A stretch of 64,000 nucleotides of DNA. Origin: Nocardia sp. NBC_00416 (GTDB lineage Bacteria; Actinomycetota; Actinomycetes; Mycobacteriales; Mycobacteriaceae). Location of the stretch: contig NZ_CP107932.1 of NCBI RefSeq assembly GCF_036032445.1, forward strand, positions 5,954,501 through 6,018,500, given 5' to 3'. Under the pieces are notes generated by a model, which saw only the letters and a list, made by a program, of their open reading frames with translations, was not told the DNA's origin and searched no databases. A program made the translations under genes and the position numbers. How positions within the stretch are numbered: position 1 is the stretch's first letter; each line of letters opens with the position of its first letter. Shown here in pieces: positions 45,683 through 54,111 of this stretch.

Positions 45683-45988
45683 GTGGCGGGACAGAAGATC
45701 CGCATCAGGCTCAAGGCCTATGACCACGAGGCGATCGACGCGTCTGCGCGCAAGATCGTCGAAACGGTGACCCGCACCGGGGCCCGGGTCGTCGGGCCGG
45801 TGCCGTTGCCGACCGAGAAGAACGTGTACTGCGTCATCCGTTCGCCGCACAAGTACAAGGACTCGCGCGAGCACTTCGAGATGCGTACGCACAAGCGGCT
45901 GATCGACATCCTCGACCCGACGCCGAAGACGGTGGACGCGCTCATGCGCATCGACCTGCCGGCCAGCGTCGACGTCAATATCCAGTGA
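45683..45988 (+). CDS. rpsJ: 30S ribosomal protein S10
   Basis: A 101-aa protein, full length. The first gene of the S10 operon. Diagnostic segments are KIRIRLKAYDHEAID, GPVPLPTEKNVYCVIRSPHK and REHFEMRTHKRLIDI. It binds in the head of the 30S subunit and also acts in transcription antitermination (NusE). The start is GTG at 45683, preceded by AAAAGGA. The open frame continues upstream, but homology begins MAGQKIRIRL. Confidence 0.98.
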   Translation: MAGQKIRIRLKAYDHEAIDASARKIVETVTRTGARVVGPVPLPTEKNVYCVIRSPHKYKDSREHFEMRTHKRLIDILDPTPKTVDALMRIDLPASVDVNIQ

Positions 45989-46002
45989 CGGGGACTCGAG
46001 AC

Positions 46003-46668
46003 ATGACTGACAACAAGAGCAGGCCCGTGGCCGGCATCCTGGGCACCAAATTGGGCATGACCCAGGTGTTCGACGACAAGAACCGGGTCGTCCCGGTCAC
46101 CGTCGTCAAGGCCGGACCCAATGTGGTCACCCAGATCCGCACCGTCGAGCGCGACGGCTACAGCGCCGTGCAGGTCGCCTTCGGCGCCATCGACCCCCGC
46201 AAGGTGAACAAGCCGGAATCCGGCCAGTTCTCCAAGGCGGGCGTCACGCCGCGCCGGCACGTCGCCGAGATCCGCGTCGCGGACGCGTCCACTTTCGAAG
46301 TCGGCCAGGAGATCTCGGCCGAGTCCTTCGAAGAGGGCGGCTACGTCGATGTGACCGGCACCAGCAAGGGCAAGGGTTTCGCCGGCACCATGAAGCGTCA
46401 CGGCTTCAAGGGTCAGGGCGCCTCCCACGGTGCGCAGGCCGTGCACCGCCGCCCGGGTTCCATCGGTGGCTGCGCCACCCCCGGCCGCGTGTTCAAGGGC
46501 ATGCGGATGTCGGGCCGGATGGGTAACGACCGCGTCACCACGCAGAACCTGTCGGTTCACAAGGTGGACGCCGAGAACGGCCTGCTGCTGATCAAGGGTG
46601 CGATCCCGGGTCGCAAAGGCGGCGTCGTGATCGTCAAGAGCGCCGTGAAGGGTGGTGCGCACGCATGA
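46003..46668 (+). CDS. rplC: 50S ribosomal protein L3
   Basis: A 221-aa core protein near the peptidyl-transferase centre. Signature blocks GILGTKLGMTQVFDD, the conserved loop GFAGTMKRHGFKGQGASHGA and PGRVFKGMRMSGRMGN are intact. The ATG at 46003, 14 bases after rpsJ, is chosen over an overlapping GTG at 45985. Its stop overlaps the start of rplD by four bases. Confidence 0.98.
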   Translation: MTDNKSRPVAGILGTKLGMTQVFDDKNRVVPVTVVKAGPNVVTQIRTVERDGYSAVQVAFGAIDPRKVNKPESGQFSKAGVTPRRHVAEIRVADASTFEVGQEISAESFEEGGYVDVTGTSKGKGFAGTMKRHGFKGQGASHGAQAVHRRPGSIGGCATPGRVFKGMRMSGRMGNDRVTTQNLSVHKVDAENGLLLIKGAIPGRKGGVVIVKSAVKGGAHA

Positions 46669-47354
46669 GCAGCTCCGCTGTGAGTACGGAGAAGAAATCC
46701 GCCAACCTCACCCTGCCGGTGAAGGAACTGGGCGGTAAGACCAACGGCACCGTCGATCTCCCCGCGGAGATCTTCGACGTGACCGCCAATATCGCGCTGA
46801 TGCACCAGGTGGTCGTGGCCCAGCAGGCCGCCGCTCGCCAGGGCACGCATTCCACCAAGACCCGCGGTGAAGTCCGCGGCGGTGGTAAGAAGCCGTACCG
46901 CCAGAAGGGCACCGGCCGCGCCCGCCAGGGTTCGACCCGCGCCCCGCAGTTCGCCGGTGGTGGCATCGTGCACGGCCCCAAGCCGCGTGACTACAGCCAG
47001 CGCACCCCCAAGAAGATGATCCAGGCCGCCCTGCGTGGTGCGCTGTCGGATCGGGCGCGTAACGAGCGGATCCACGTGATCAGCGAACTCGTCGCGGGCC
47101 AGGACCCCTCGACCAAGACCGCGAAGATCTTCCTGTCCGAGCTCTCGGATCGCAAGAAGTTCCTGCTGGTCGTCGGCCGCGATGACATCGCCGCCTGGAA
47201 GAGTGCCCGCAACCTGGAATACGTGCACACCATCGCACCGGACCAGCTGAACACCTATGACGTTCTGGACAGCGACGTAGTCGTGTTCAGCGTCGAGGCG
47301 CTCAACGCCTTCGTGCACGGCCCGGCTGAGGCTGCACAGGAGGAGAGCAAGTGA
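46665..47354 (+). CDS. rplD: 50S ribosomal protein L4
   Basis: A 229-aa protein. L4 lines the peptide exit tunnel and in many bacteria represses its own operon. The conserved tunnel loop GGGKKPYRQKGTGRARQGS (about residues 67-85) is present, as is PKDY-like PKPRDYSQRTPKKM. Starts within the rplC stop (ATGA) and ends overlapping rplW (GTGA). Confidence 0.98.
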   Translation: MSSSAVSTEKKSANLTLPVKELGGKTNGTVDLPAEIFDVTANIALMHQVVVAQQAAARQGTHSTKTRGEVRGGGKKPYRQKGTGRARQGSTRAPQFAGGGIVHGPKPRDYSQRTPKKMIQAALRGALSDRARNERIHVISELVAGQDPSTKTAKIFLSELSDRKKFLLVVGRDDIAAWKSARNLEYVHTIAPDQLNTYDVLDSDVVVFSVEALNAFVHGPAEAAQEESK

Positions 47355-47656
47355 GCACCATCGCCGATCCGCGCGACATCCTGCTGGCGCCGGTCATCTC
47401 GGAGAAGTCCTACGGGCTGATCGAGGAAGGCACCTACACCTTCCTGGTTCACCCGGACTCGAACAAGACCCAGATCAAGATCGCGGTCGAGAAGGTCTTC
47501 GGGGTAACGGTCACCAGCGTCAACACCGCCAACCGTCAGGGCAAGCGCAAGCGGACCCGCTTCGGTTACGGCAAGCGCAAGAACACCAAGCGCGCGCTCG
47601 TGACCATCTCGGCCGACAGCAAGCCCATCGAGATCTTCGGAGGCCCGGTCGCGTAG
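47351..47656 (+). CDS. rplW: 50S ribosomal protein L23
   Basis: A 101-aa protein at the tunnel exit, the docking site for SRP and trigger factor. Recognised by PVISEKSYGLIEEGTYTF, KTQIKIAVEKVFGV and the basic RQGKRKRTRFGYGKRKNTKRA loop. GTG start overlaps the rplD stop. 33 bases separate it from rplB. Confidence 0.98.
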   Translation: MSTIADPRDILLAPVISEKSYGLIEEGTYTFLVHPDSNKTQIKIAVEKVFGVTVTSVNTANRQGKRKRTRFGYGKRKNTKRALVTISADSKPIEIFGGPVA

Positions 47657-47689
47657 GCGGCGGGGAATCCAGAAAGCAGAGAAGAACTC

Positions 47690-48529
47690 ATGGCAATCCG
47701 TAAGTACAAGCCGACTACCCCGGGCCGCCGCGGGTCGTCCGTCTCGGACTTCGCCGAGATCACCCGGACCACCCCCGAGAAGTCGCTCGTCCGCCCGCTG
47801 AGCAAGAGCGGCGGCCGCAACGCGCACGGCCGGATCACCACCCGGCATCGCGGTGGCGGTCACAAGCGTGCCTACCGGCTGATCGACTTCCGCCGGCTCG
47901 ACAAGGACGGCGTGCCGGCCAAGGTCGCTCATATCGAGTACGACCCCAACCGCACCGCCAATATCGCGCTGCTGCACTACCTGGACGGCGAGAAGCGCTA
48001 CATCATCGCGCCCAAGGGCATCGCGCAGGGCACGAAGATCGAGTCCGGTCCGACCGCGGATATCAAGCCCGGCAACAACCTGCCGCTGCGCAATATCCCG
48101 ACCGGTACCACCATCCACGCGGTGGAGCTGCGACCCGGCGGCGGCGCCAAGATGGCCCGCTCGGCCGGCGCCAGCATCCAGCTGCTGGGCAAGGAAGGCC
48201 CCTACGCCACGCTGCGTATGCCCTCCGGTGAAATCCGCCGTGTCGACGTGCGCTGCCGCGCCACCGTCGGCGAGGTCGGCAATGCCGAACAGTCGAACAT
48301 CAACTGGGGCAAGGCCGGTCGTATGCGGTGGAAGGGTCGCCGACCCACCGTCCGTGGTGTCGTCATGAACCCGGTCGACCACCCGCACGGCGGTGGTGAA
48401 GGCAAGACCTCCGGTGGTCGCCACCCGGTCTCGCCGTGGGGTCAGCCGGAAGGCCGCACCCGTAAGCCGAACCGCCCGAGCGACAAGCTCATCGTCCGTC
48501 GCCGTCGCACCGGCAAGAACAAGCGCTAA
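47690..48529 (+). CDS. rplB: 50S ribosomal protein L2
   Basis: A 279-aa primary 23S rRNA-binding protein, full length, needed for subunit association and peptidyl transfer. Signatures include RHRGGGHKRAYR and the C-terminal VVMNPVDHPHGGGEGKTSGG with its universally conserved histidine, then the basic tail. Confidence 0.99.
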   Translation: MAIRKYKPTTPGRRGSSVSDFAEITRTTPEKSLVRPLSKSGGRNAHGRITTRHRGGGHKRAYRLIDFRRLDKDGVPAKVAHIEYDPNRTANIALLHYLDGEKRYIIAPKGIAQGTKIESGPTADIKPGNNLPLRNIPTGTTIHAVELRPGGGAKMARSAGASIQLLGKEGPYATLRMPSGEIRRVDVRCRATVGEVGNAEQSNINWGKAGRMRWKGRRPTVRGVVMNPVDHPHGGGEGKTSGGRHPVSPWGQPEGRTRKPNRPSDKLIVRRRRTGKNKR

Positions 48530-48543
48530 GGAGGAGGTAAGAA

Positions 48544-48825
48544 ATGCCACGCAGCCTCAAGAAGGGCCCGTTCGTCGACGACCACCTCCAAGCGAAGGTG
48601 GACGTGCAGAACGACAAGGGCAGCAAGCAGGTCATCAAGACCTGGTCGCGTCGTTCGACCATCACCCCCGATTTCATCGGTCACACCTTCGCCGTCCACG
48701 ACGGTCGCAAGCACGTGCCGGTGTTCGTCTCGGAGAACATGGTCGGGCACAAGCTCGGTGAGTTCGCGCCGACGAGGACGTTCCGCAGCCACGTCAAGGA
48801 AGATCGGAAGAGCAAGCGGCGATGA
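48544..48825 (+). CDS. rpsS: 30S ribosomal protein S19
   Basis: A 93-aa protein of the 30S head. Starts MPRSLKKGPFVDDHL and contains the family motifs IKTWSRRSTITPDFIGHT and GHKLGEFAPTR. Strong AGGAGG site before the ATG. Overlaps rplV by four bases. Confidence 0.99.
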   Translation: MPRSLKKGPFVDDHLQAKVDVQNDKGSKQVIKTWSRRSTITPDFIGHTFAVHDGRKHVPVFVSENMVGHKLGEFAPTRTFRSHVKEDRKSKRR

Positions 48826-49220
48826 GCACAGAAACTCAGAATCCGACTGCGCGCGCGACCGCCAAGCACGTGCGCGTGACCCCGATGAAGGCCCGCCGAG
48901 TGGTGGACCTGGTCCGCGGTAAGCGCGTCTCCGACGCGCTCGACCTGCTGCGCTTCGCCCCGCAGGCCGCCAGCGAACCGGTCGCCAAGGTCGTGGCCAG
49001 TGCCGCGGCGAACGCCGAGAACAACCTCGGCCTCAACCCCGACACCCTGGTCATCTCGACGGCGTATGTCGACGAGGGCGCGACCATGAAGCGTTTCCAG
49101 CCGCGTGCCCAGGGCCGCGCGTTCCGGATCCGCAAGCGCACCAGCCACATCACCATCGAGGTCGAGAGCGTCCCCACCGCCGGTGGCACTCGTGGCCGCC
49201 GGAAGGGAGGGGCAAAGTAA
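48822..49220 (+). CDS. rplV: 50S ribosomal protein L22
   Basis: A 132-aa protein whose extended loop lines the exit tunnel, where mutations give macrolide resistance. The motif VTPMKARRVVDLVRG and the loop region RFQPRAQGRAFRIRKRTSHI are intact. Directly followed by rpsC with no gap. Confidence 0.98.
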   Translation: MSTETQNPTARATAKHVRVTPMKARRVVDLVRGKRVSDALDLLRFAPQAASEPVAKVVASAAANAENNLGLNPDTLVISTAYVDEGATMKRFQPRAQGRAFRIRKRTSHITIEVESVPTAGGTRGRRKGGAK

Positions 49221-50018
49221 ATGGGACAGAAAATCAACCCCCATGGCTTCCGCCTCGGTATCACCACCGACTGGAAGTCCCGTTGGTACGCCGACAAGCA
49301 GTACGCGGATTACGTCAAGGAAGACGTCGCCATCCGCAAGCTGCTGAGCACCGGTATGGAACGTGCCGGCATCTCCAAGGTGGAGATCGAACGCACCCGT
49401 GACCGGGTTCGCGTCGATATCCACACCGCGCGTCCGGGCATCGTCATCGGCCGCCGCGGCGCGGAGGCCGACCGGATCCGCGCCGAGCTGGAGAAGCTCA
49501 CCAAGAAGCAGGTCCAGCTGAACATCCTCGAGGTCAAGAACCCCGAATCGGATGCCCAGCTGGTCGCCCAGGGTGTGGCCGAGCAGCTCTCCAACCGCGT
49601 GGCGTTCCGTCGTGCGATGCGTAAGGCCATTCAGTCGGCCATGCGTTCGCCGAACGTCAAGGGCATCCGCGTGCAGTGCTCGGGCCGTCTCGGCGGCGCC
49701 GAAATGTCGCGCTCGGAGTTCTACCGCGAAGGCCGCGTCCCGCTGCACACGCTGCGTGCCGATATCGATTACGGCCTGTACGAGGCCAAGACCACCTTCG
49801 GTCGTATCGGTGTCAAGGTCTGGATCTACAAGGGCGATATCGTCGGCGGCAAGCGTGAGCTGGCCACCCCGAGCGCGCCGGCCGGGGATCGCCCGCGCCG
49901 GGAGCGCCCGAACCGTCCGCGTCGTTCCGGTTCCTCCGGCACCACCGCGACCAGCACCGAGGCCGGGCGCGCCGCTACCGCAGTGGCCGAGCCCCCGGCA
50001 GAAAAGCAGGAGGGCTGA
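49221..50018 (+). CDS. rpsC: 30S ribosomal protein S3
   Basis: A 265-aa protein with N-terminal domain, KH domain motif GIVIGRRGAEADRIRAEL (about residues 73-90) and C-terminal domain with the VKVWIYKGDI signature. The last 55 residues form a low-complexity Arg/Pro/Ala/Thr tail, as is common in actinobacterial S3. S3 forms part of the mRNA entry site helicase. Confidence 0.98.
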   Translation: MGQKINPHGFRLGITTDWKSRWYADKQYADYVKEDVAIRKLLSTGMERAGISKVEIERTRDRVRVDIHTARPGIVIGRRGAEADRIRAELEKLTKKQVQLNILEVKNPESDAQLVAQGVAEQLSNRVAFRRAMRKAIQSAMRSPNVKGIRVQCSGRLGGAEMSRSEFYREGRVPLHTLRADIDYGLYEAKTTFGRIGVKVWIYKGDIVGGKRELATPSAPAGDRPRRERPNRPRRSGSSGTTATSTEAGRAATAVAEPPAEKQEG

Positions 50019-50021
50019 CCA

Positions 50022-50438
50022 ATGCTGATGCCCCGCAAGGTCAAGTTCCGCAAGCAGCATCACCCGAGCCGCAGCGGTCTCGCCAAGGGCGGCACCTCGG
50101 TGTCGTTCGGTGAGTTCGGCATCCAGGCACTGGAGCCGGCGTACGTGACCAACCGGCAGATCGAGTCGGCTCGTATCGCGATGACCCGCCACATCAAGCG
50201 TGGCGGCAAGATCTGGATCAACATCTACCCGGATCGCCCGCTCACCAAGAAGCCCGCCGAGACCCGCATGGGTTCCGGTAAGGGTTCGCCGGAGTGGTGG
50301 ATCGCGAACGTCAAGCCGGGTCGGGTGATGTTCGAGATGAGTTACCCGAACGAGGAGACCGCTCGTGAGGCCCTGCGCCGCGCGATGCACAAGCTCCCGA
50401 TGAAGTGCAGGATCGTGACGAGGGAGGAGCAGTTCTGA
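50022..50438 (+). CDS. rplP: 50S ribosomal protein L16
   Basis: A 138-aa protein close to the A-site tRNA. Starts MLMPRKVKFRKQHHPSRSG and contains the conserved GKGSPEWWIANVKPGRVMFE block. Three bases after rpsC, and the stop overlaps the rpmC ATG. Confidence 0.98.
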   Translation: MLMPRKVKFRKQHHPSRSGLAKGGTSVSFGEFGIQALEPAYVTNRQIESARIAMTRHIKRGGKIWINIYPDRPLTKKPAETRMGSGKGSPEWWIANVKPGRVMFEMSYPNEETAREALRRAMHKLPMKCRIVTREEQF

Positions 50439-50677
50439 TGGCAACCGGCACTCCGGCCCCAGAGCTCCGCGAGCTGACCGAAGAGGAGCTCGTCTCCCGC
50501 CTGCGCGAGTCGAAGGAAGAGCTGTTCAATCTGCGCTTCCAGATGGCGACCGGTCAGCTGACCAACAATCGCCGGCTGCGTGTGGTGCGTCACGAGATCG
50601 CGCGCATCTACACGGTCATGCGTGAGCGCGAGCTCGGTTTGACCACCGGACCCGCTGACAAGGGAGATGCGGCATGA
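50438..50677 (+). CDS. rpmC: 50S ribosomal protein L29
   Basis: A 79-aa two-helix protein at the tunnel exit. Motifs ELRELTEEELVSRLRESKEE and LFNLRFQMATGQLTNNRRL are diagnostic. The ATG at 50438 overlaps the rplP stop; an in-frame upstream ATG would only add unrelated residues. Confidence 0.98.
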   Translation: MATGTPAPELRELTEEELVSRLRESKEELFNLRFQMATGQLTNNRRLRVVRHEIARIYTVMRERELGLTTGPADKGDAA

Positions 50678-50946
50678 GCGAGCAGGTGGAGGAGCAGCGC
50701 GGCACTCGCAAAGTGCGGGTCGGCTACGTTGTCTCCGACAAGATGAACAAGACGATCGTCGTCGAGCTGGAAGACCGTCACCGGCACAAGCTCTACGGCA
50801 AGATCATTCGCACCACCTCCAAGGTGAAGGCGCACGACGAGAACGAGACCGCCGGTGTCGGCGATCGCGTGCAGCTGATGGAGACCCGGCCGACGTCGGC
50901 CACCAAGCGGTGGCGGCTGGTCGAGGTCCTGGAGAAGGCCAAGTAG
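50674..50946 (+). CDS. rpsQ: 30S ribosomal protein S17
   Basis: A 90-aa OB-fold 16S rRNA-binding protein. Conserved blocks GYVVSDKMNKTIVVELED and ETRPTSATKRWRLVEVLEKAK. It is the last gene of this operon: a strong terminator follows and rplN is not next, so the S10 and spc gene blocks are separated, as also seen in mycobacteria. Confidence 0.98.
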   Translation: MSEQVEEQRGTRKVRVGYVVSDKMNKTIVVELEDRHRHKLYGKIIRTTSKVKAHDENETAGVGDRVQLMETRPTSATKRWRLVEVLEKAK

Positions 50947-50977
50947 GCCTGCTCCTCGGCTGACGAGTCGTAAACGT

Positions 50978-51010
50978 AAGGCCCGCTTCCCGGTTCGGGA
51001 AGCGGGCCTT
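50978..51010 (+). terminator. Rho-independent-like terminator of the S10 operon
   Basis: A 15-bp perfect stem (AAGGCCCGCTTCCCG and its complement) with a 3-base GTT loop, 31 bases after the rpsQ stop. Very stable. The T tract is minimal. Confidence 0.92.
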
Positions 51011-51166
51011 TGCGTATCTGTAGGTGGTGACGGCGCAATGGAAGTCGGTTCACCGCCGGGATCGGGGAAGCCTAGCAAGTCGTAAATGTCGGAGTCGTGG
51101 GCTCATTCGGGCAGGCAGACCTCCCGCATGATGCAGAGAGCGACTCACGACAGCAACGAGGATGAC

Positions 51167-52426
51167 ATGGATATCCCTGGCGGCGCCGGCGGCGTAAGTA
51201 TTCCCCCGGAAGAAGTGACTGCCGGGCGGCGGGAAGCGGGACGTACCCGGCACGAAGAAGGAAATGCCCGGCACGAAGAAGGAGGTGTCCGGGATCCTGG
51301 TGAGCTGGACGACTCCTCTGGGCCTCCGACCGGGCCCGGTACCGGGGGCGGTCCCGGGGGCGGCGATGACACCACGAGCCCGGCCGGGTCCGGTTCCGCG
51401 GGCGGTGATTCCGAGACGAGCCGGGAAAGGCCTGTTGGAGAGCCGAAACCCGAAGAGCCGAAGCAGCGTTGCCACGATGAGAACCTGATCCCACCTGCCC
51501 AGGGCCGGTGCCCGGTCGTGAATCTGGATTGCCCGTCCGGTGCTTCCGAAGCTGTTCGAGATTTCATCCACGGCGCGGAGATCGCCATCCGGAATGCGGT
51601 CGATCTCCTCGCCGGTGGGGCGCCGCTGCCACTTCCGACGCCCGAGTGCCCGTCGACAACGATCACTCACCAGCAGCTCGGTAGCGGCGCCATCGGTCCG
51701 GTGTACCAGGACATAGCTAACAATGCCCGTGGACAGTACGATTCGCTGCTGGGTATGGACGATCAGGTCGCCGGAACCTTGTCCGTGGTCGCCGATCAGC
51801 AGCAGTCCGCGCTGCGCAAGATCATGGAGATCGTCGACGATCTGAAGGCGAATCTCGCGGCGGCGCAGGGCCGCATCTTGACGACGGCAGAGAACACGGC
51901 GCTGACGGAGGTCGTCGCGCACGCGGTGGAACTGGTCTACGAGCAGGTGGCGAATACCTCGGACAGGAATACCCAGCTCGCCGGCGGTTCCGGTGACAGC
52001 GGTGCTGCCGTATTGGGGATCCCGGCAGAGGCCTTCAGCGGTCTCGGCGCCGGCGCCGGGTCGGCGCCGATCCTGGCGGGACTGGCCGCGCTACCCATGG
52101 CTGCCGCGTCGCTGGCCAGTATGCGGAGCGTGCGGGGGCTGCCGGAGAAGGATGGTGAAGCAGGCCCGGGCACGACCGAGGAAACGGTTCCCGCCGGTAC
52201 CGGTACCGAGCTCGGTGCACGCGACCCCGCTTCGGTCGTCCAGGTCGCCGGTGGGGTGGTCAGGAGCGTCGATTCGGACAACGGTCAGCCGGGGCTCTTC
52301 CCGTCGCTGCCCGGCCTCATCAGGAATTCGGCGTCCCGGCGCGGCGTAGACCAGCAGGTGTCCCACACTGATACGTCGGCCGAGGAGGATCCGGTGCCCG
52401 CCGAGCCCGTCTTCGAAGATGTCTGA
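51167..52426 (+). CDS. Uncharacterised Gly/Pro/Glu-rich protein with a central helical region
   Basis: A 419-aa protein I do not recognise. Residues about 1-110 are low-complexity (Gly, Pro, Glu, Ser; a short internal duplication RHEEG.ARHEEGG comes from a roughly 19-base direct repeat near 51250-51285). Residues about 115-285 are predicted mostly helical with Gln/Asp/Ala heptad-like stretches, somewhat like ESX/WXG-associated proteins. A Gly/Ala hydrophobic patch (AGSAPILAGLAALPMAAASL, about 300) could be a membrane or export segment. The C-terminus is acidic and disordered. The ATG at 51167 has GAGGA five bases upstream; in-frame ATGs at 51086, 51128 and 51131 are alternatives. No secretion signal at the N-terminus. 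Confidence 0.65.
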   Translation: MDIPGGAGGVSIPPEEVTAGRREAGRTRHEEGNARHEEGGVRDPGELDDSSGPPTGPGTGGGPGGGDDTTSPAGSGSAGGDSETSRERPVGEPKPEEPKQRCHDENLIPPAQGRCPVVNLDCPSGASEAVRDFIHGAEIAIRNAVDLLAGGAPLPLPTPECPSTTITHQQLGSGAIGPVYQDIANNARGQYDSLLGMDDQVAGTLSVVADQQQSALRKIMEIVDDLKANLAAAQGRILTTAENTALTEVVAHAVELVYEQVANTSDRNTQLAGGSGDSGAAVLGIPAEAFSGLGAGAGSAPILAGLAALPMAAASLASMRSVRGLPEKDGEAGPGTTEETVPAGTGTELGARDPASVVQVAGGVVRSVDSDNGQPGLFPSLPGLIRNSASRRGVDQQVSHTDTSAEEDPVPAEPVFEDV

Positions 52427-52559
52427 TCGGTGGGCGCAAGCGCGCGATGGCGCCCGGCCTGTGCTCCGACAGGCGCGCACGCAGGCGGAGCGGCGAGTTC
52501 GTCCGGGGGTGTGACCGTCGTCGTATCCGAGTCCCGAAATGTGATATAGGGGAGGGCGG

Positions 52560-52590
52560 TTGACGTATGGGGGTCCCTCGGCGCTAGGGT
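52560..52590 (+). promoter_or_regulatory. Predicted promoter giving a leaderless transcript
   Basis: TTGACG at 52560-52565 and TAGGGT at 52585-52590, spacer 19 bp. The expected transcription start (about 52597-52600) coincides with the ATG at 52600, which has no real ribosome-binding site. Confidence 0.55.
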
Positions 52591-52599
52591 GTACGGGCT

Positions 52600-53190
52600 A
52601 TGAGGGACGCTGCGACAACGATTTCGGGGGCCTGGCGGAGCGACGACGGTATGGCGGTGACCTTCCGCGATGCCGCGGCAGGCTGGGCTATGGCCGCGTA
52701 CGAGGCGCTGGGCGAGACCGCGACGGAATACGGGTATTACGTCACCGTGCAGGAACTGGCCGACCGGGTGCAGGAGATGTCAGGGGTGCGTACCGACGCC
52801 CCGACTCGCACCTGGATGGACGCGATTCTGCGCAAAGTGGCCCGACGCTGCCACAACGCGGGTGAGCCGCCGTTGACGGCATTGTGCGTCAAACGCAATC
52901 TGAAGGTCGGCGACAGCTACAAGTACGTGCTCGAACTGGCCGCACTACCGGTGCCCGCCGATATCGAGACGCACGCCGCCTACGCCCGCTGGGCCTGCTA
53001 TGCGGCCTACGGCGCCGATGTGCCCGCCGACGGCGGTACGCCGCCGCTGATCCCGCGCGGCGGCACCGCCCGGCAGGCCGCCGCCGCGACCCGTCAGGCC
53101 GCGGCCAAATCGGATACCGGGGCGCGCACGGTGGTCTGTTCCAGCTGTTTCATCCAGCTCCCGGCCACCGGCATCTGCGAGCACTGCTGA
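52600..53190 (+). CDS. Uncharacterised protein with C-terminal zinc-ribbon-like cysteines
   Basis: A 196-aa protein. The first 130 residues form a compact globular region (AVTFRDAAAGWAMAAYEALG, WMDAILRKVARRCH, LTALCVKRNLKVGDSYKYV) with no family I can name. The C-terminus has a CSSCF ... CEHC pair of CxxC motifs about 12 residues apart, a likely zinc-binding knuckle. An Ala/Gln linker (RQAAAATRQAAAK) separates them. It could be a DNA- or RNA-associated protein. The ATG at 52600 fits a leaderless promoter; an internal ATG at 52651 is an alternative. Confidence 0.75.
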   Translation: MRDAATTISGAWRSDDGMAVTFRDAAAGWAMAAYEALGETATEYGYYVTVQELADRVQEMSGVRTDAPTRTWMDAILRKVARRCHNAGEPPLTALCVKRNLKVGDSYKYVLELAALPVPADIETHAAYARWACYAAYGADVPADGGTPPLIPRGGTARQAAAATRQAAAKSDTGARTVVCSSCFIQLPATGICEHC

Positions 53191-53208
53191 ATCTCGGGCC
53201 GAGCGACC

Positions 53209-53952
53209 TCAGGCCAGCGTCGTATGCCAGAGGAGCGCGGCCGTGAGGGCGCCGGCGCCGTTGACCGCCCAGTGCAGGGCGATGGGCGCCAGCAGGCTGC
53301 CGCTGCGGTGCCGCAGCCAGGTGAACACGACCGCGGCCGCCGCGGTCGCGGCCACGGCGATCAGCACACCGGCGAGCTGAGCGAACGGGCCGCCGCCGAT
53401 CACCTCGGTGAGGCCGCGGTTGCCCGCGGTGAGGCCGAAGGACGAGGCGATATGCCAGAGTCCGAAGAGCAGCGATCCGGCCGCGAACACGCCGCGGGCG
53501 CCCCACGCCCGGTCGAGCGTGCCGTGCAGCACCCCGCGAAACGCGAGTTCCTCCGGGATCACGGTCTGCAGTGGGATCACGATCATCGAGGCGATGAGGG
53601 CGCCGGAGATGGTGGCGTAACGGTCGGCGAGGAAGAACGGTCGGGTCAGCGGTAGCGCGGCGCCGATGGCGACCGCCGCCAGCACCACCCCGACCGCGGC
53701 GAGCGCGTACTTGGTCCCGGTCCGCCAGTGACGCGGCGAGAGGCCGAACTCGGCCCAGCGCAGTCCGCGCCGGCGCATGAGCCCCAGCAGCACCAACGCG
53801 GCGATCGGGACGCTGACGATATTCGCCCACGCGGTGGTGAAATGCGCGATCAGGTTGGTGCAGACGAGCACGGCCACCACCACCGCCACATCGGCGTAGG
53901 CATGGATTCTGGGCCGCGGAGCAGCGGTTTTCTCGGGAACCGGGTGGAGCAT
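53209..53952 (-). CDS. CPBP-family intramembrane metalloprotease (CAAX protease-like)
   Basis: A 247-aa multi-pass membrane protein with about seven hydrophobic segments. The ABI/CPBP motifs are present in order: EELAFRG (Glu134, Glu135, Arg139), FGLWH (163-167) and HWAVNG (227-232). These residues form the metal/catalytic site of Rce1-like proteases. In bacteria the substrates are mostly unknown (bacteriocin maturation or self-immunity, protein processing). The ATG at 53952 starts the protein shortly before the first membrane segment; the upstream open frame is antisense to the next gene. It is convergent with the zinc-ribbon gene. Confidence 0.9.
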   Translation of the reverse strand: MLHPVPEKTAAPRPRIHAYADVAVVVAVLVCTNLIAHFTTAWANIVSVPIAALVLLGLMRRRGLRWAEFGLSPRHWRTGTKYALAAVGVVLAAVAIGAALPLTRPFFLADRYATISGALIASMIVIPLQTVIPEELAFRGVLHGTLDRAWGARGVFAAGSLLFGLWHIASSFGLTAGNRGLTEVIGGGPFAQLAGVLIAVAATAAAAVVFTWLRHRSGSLLAPIALHWAVNGAGALTAALLWHTTLA

Positions 53953-54111
53953 TGGGCCAAGTGTACGGATGACGGGAAAGGCGGCCGGGGTGGGCGCGGG
54001 CCGCGATGTCTGCACCGGGCGAGGCCGCACCGACTCGACTACGCTGTGCCGCGCGCGGTGTCCGGCCGACCCTGCGCGGTGATCCGCGGGTGGCCAGGAA
54101 AGTAGGTTGCG

